Shown in pieces: positions 6,815-8,163 of a DNA stretch of 8,163 nucleotides. The translations under genes and the position numbers were made by a program. The first letter of the stretch is position 1, and every line of letters starts with the position of its first letter. Below the pieces are notes generated by a model that worked only from the letters and a program-made list of their open reading frames with translations, made no database searches and was not told where the DNA came from. The DNA comes from Bacteroidia bacterium (GTDB lineage Bacteria > Bacteroidota > Bacteroidia > AKYH767-A > OLB10), in the NCBI GenBank assembly GCA_025450095.1, contig JANWID010000218.1, positions 1 through 8,163 on the forward strand, in the 5' to 3' direction.

Positions 6815-7414
6815 ATGAAAACATTTGATTTTACCCCAAATTGGCTGCTCGCGATAATAGCAGTGATTTCAATATCGTTTGCCAGCTGCCAGAAAGAAGA
6901 TGACTTTTTGCCGAACGAAAAGAGTGGGAGTGTTACAAATTCAACCCAACGTGTTGCCCCTGCAGTGCCTGCATTACTTGAAGTTCCTGCGGGAAATGTA
7001 GTAAGCTTTATGACTTATGCCACCGGATTCCAGGTTTATACTTGTACCCAAACCGCACCTGGAGTATTTGCATGGGTATTCACTGCTCCTGAAGCTGACC
7101 TTTATGCAAATGCTGGTTTTAATGGAGGAGGTGTCGGAATTCACTTTGCGGGACCAACATGGGAAAGTAATAGTGGAAGTAGCGTTGTAGGAACCCGGTT
7201 ACAGGGAGTATCGGTAAACTCCACAGCTATTCCATGGCTGTTGCTAGGAGCTGTTACTTCCCAAGGCCCTGGTGTTTTTGATGGTACCACATATATTCAG
7301 CGTGTAAATACTACCGGCGGACTAGCTCCTGTAACAGGTGCTGATGCATCAACTTTAGGTCAGCAGGTACGTGTTCCTTATACTGCTGAGTATTTTTTCT
7401 ATAGGGCAGAATAG
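6815..7414 (+). CDS. DUF3455 family lipoprotein, probably surface-exposed
   Basis: This 199-residue lipoprotein has an N-terminal hydrophobic helix (about 10-22) and lipobox FASC, which places the lipidated cysteine at C25. The mature N-terminus CQKEDD fits the lipoprotein export signal described in Bacteroidota (Lys/Gln followed by acidic residues after the cysteine), so outer-leaflet display is likely. Residues about 55-199 match DUF3455 over its full length: VPAGN (57-61), GFQVYTC (71-77), FAWVFTAPEADLY (85-97), HFAGPTWE (110-117), GSSVVG (121-126), IPWLLL (139-144), TYIQRVNTTGG (159-169) and VPYTAEYFFYRA (187-198). The biochemical role of DUF3455 is not known to me. From memory, many members have a cysteine in the segment that here reads GADAS (175-179); its absence could mean a lost disulfide, but this is uncertain. 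The gene lies 39 bp after the previous one without an obvious promoter or terminator between them, so co-transcription is likely. Confidence 0.9.
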   Translation: MKTFDFTPNWLLAIIAVISISFASCQKEDDFLPNEKSGSVTNSTQRVAPAVPALLEVPAGNVVSFMTYATGFQVYTCTQTAPGVFAWVFTAPEADLYANAGFNGGGVGIHFAGPTWESNSGSSVVGTRLQGVSVNSTAIPWLLLGAVTSQGPGVFDGTTYIQRVNTTGGLAPVTGADASTLGQQVRVPYTAEYFFYRAE

Positions 7415-7433
7415 AATAATTCCTTTTTAAGAT

Positions 7434-7475
7434 CAAAGCCTTACCGATTCCTTATTGGTAAGGCTTTGGTTTAAT
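7434..7475 (+). terminator. Strong hairpin after the DUF3455 gene
   Basis: CAAAGCCTTACC (7434-7445) and GGTAAGGCTTTG (7457-7468) form a perfect 12-bp stem with an 11-base loop, starting 19 bp after the stop codon. The tail GTTTAATTAT is AT-rich but has only a short T run, so this may end transcription or act mainly as a 3'-end stabiliser. It separates the DUF3455 gene from the next gene. Confidence 0.7.
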
Positions 7476-7533
7476 TATATCAGAACAGTATTTGGGAAAT
7501 TAATTCCATGCGCTTAGGCAACGATTATCGAAC

Positions 7534-7541
7534 TAATTTTG
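7534..7541 (+). promoter_or_regulatory. Perfect -7 element before the last gene
   Basis: TAATTTTG is an exact match to TAnnTTTG and would give a leader of about 30 bases before the ATG at 7580. No TTG or TTTG lies 19-21 bp upstream (the nearest TTTG is at 7491-7494), so the promoter would lack a normal -33 element and might need an activator. The element sits inside a 7-bp inverted repeat, GAACTAA (7530-7536) and TTAGTTC (7550-7556). Confidence 0.4.
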
Positions 7542-7579
7542 TCTTTTATTTAGTTCTTAATTTCTTAGCCTTTATCAAA

Positions 7580-8163
7580 ATGAAAAAGACAATACTTTTG
7601 ATCTTCAATGCATTAATCGTATCAGCATTTGATACCAGCAATGCACAAAATCTGGTTCCTAATCCGGGATTCGAAAGTTATTTCAGTTGCCCGGTCCAAA
7701 CAGGAGAGCTTTACCGATGCCAGGATTGGTCCTCGTATGGAAATTCGCCTGACTATTTCAATTCATGTGCACCGGGTATTATTGTAGGTGTTCCTAATAA
7801 CAATTTCGGTTACCAATATGCGGCTACAGGTAATGCGTATGCCGGATTCGTCAATGAATCAGGAGGACCTGCACCACCGAGGGAATATTTAGGAGCCGCA
7901 CTTACCCAGCCATTGGTTGCCGGACAACAATATTATGCTTCTTTTAAAATATCCTTCTCTGGATTTGCATGCCCTTCCGGAAAAATGGGAATTCGGTTTT
8001 CTACCGTACCTTATGATTCATCAACTATCCAAAACTGGAATAACAATGCGGTGGTATACGCAGATTCATTGGTTAGTGATTCGCTGAATTGGTACCAGGT
8101 AAGAGGCAGTTTTATGGCTGATTCCAACTATACTTATCTGACCATTGGAAATTTCTTTGCCAA
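7580..8163 (+). CDS. Secreted 'NLVPNPGFE' beta-sandwich protein, probable T9SS cargo (3'-truncated)
   Basis: An ATG at 7580 opens a frame that runs off the right edge with 194 visible residues. Residues 1-22 are a signal peptide (MKKT, a hydrophobic core, then SNAQ), and the mature protein begins QNLVPNPGFESY. Conserved blocks follow: CQDWSSYGNSPDYFNSC (47-63), GVPNNNFGYQYAATGNAYAGF (70-90), REYLGAALTQPLVAGQQYY (101-119), FACPSGKMGIRFS (129-141) and WYQVRGSFMADSNYTYLTIGNF (171-192). This pattern is common at the N-terminus of Bacteroidota exported proteins, where it looks like a galactose-binding or jelly-roll beta-sandwich and is often followed by a T9SS or OmpA-like C-terminal domain. The C-terminus is not in the window, so the sorting route is inferred. 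Four cysteines (C37, C47, C63, C131) could form disulfides. The ligand is unknown. Confidence 0.85.
   Translation, partial: MKKTILLIFNALIVSAFDTSNAQNLVPNPGFESYFSCPVQTGELYRCQDWSSYGNSPDYFNSCAPGIIVGVPNNNFGYQYAATGNAYAGFVNESGGPAPPREYLGAALTQPLVAGQQYYASFKISFSGFACPSGKMGIRFSTVPYDSSTIQNWNNNAVVYADSLVSDSLNWYQVRGSFMADSNYTYLTIGNFFA

Noticed and set aside
1..8163. tRNA, rRNA, CRISPR, insertion sequence or phage genes
   Set aside because: I saw no cloverleaf, spaced direct-repeat array, transposase motif or phage protein on either strand.

Overview
The window reads as ordinary chromosomal DNA of a member of the Bacteroidota. The evidence is a surface protein ending in a gliding-motility/T9SS type B C-terminal domain, a sensor kinase built on two-component-regulator propellers, promoter-like TAnnTTTG elements, a lipoprotein with a Bacteroidota-style surface-export signal, and generally A-rich rather than Shine-Dalgarno-like leaders. 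All genes are on the + strand. No RNA gene, insertion sequence, CRISPR array or phage gene is visible.

Layout. (1) Positions 2-1933 hold the C-terminal 643 residues of a large secreted repeat protein: three SprB-like repeats, two related Ig-like units, two PKD domains and a type B T9SS sorting domain. (2) Positions 1934-2209 are a 276-bp gap with a weak terminator-like hairpin, a poor promoter candidate and a set of inverted repeats just before the next start codon. These repeats could form mutually exclusive structures. (3) Positions 2210-6019 hold a two-component pair: a 1037-residue sensor histidine kinase (two seven-bladed propellers, Y_Y_Y domain, one membrane helix, HisKA_3 and HATPase) and a 211-residue NarL/LuxR-type response regulator. 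A hairpin and T8 tract overlaps the regulator's stop codon. (4) Positions 6082-7468 look like a separate transcription unit: a good Bacteroidota-type promoter, a small secreted coiled-coil protein with a T9SS type A-like C-terminal domain, a DUF3455 lipoprotein, and a strong hairpin. (5) From 7580 to the right edge runs the start of another secreted protein, of the 'NLVPNPGFE' beta-sandwich kind often found in large T9SS cargo.

Possible link between the genes. Four of the six genes encode exported envelope or surface proteins, and the other two form one membrane-to-DNA signalling pathway. Control of the flanking surface genes by the two-component pair is plausible from position only; nothing in the sequence proves it. 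I found no clearly new multi-gene system. The most unusual signals are the attenuator-like leader before the sensor gene, the stand-alone coiled-coil/T9SS-like protein, and the predicted surface-exposed DUF3455 lipoprotein.
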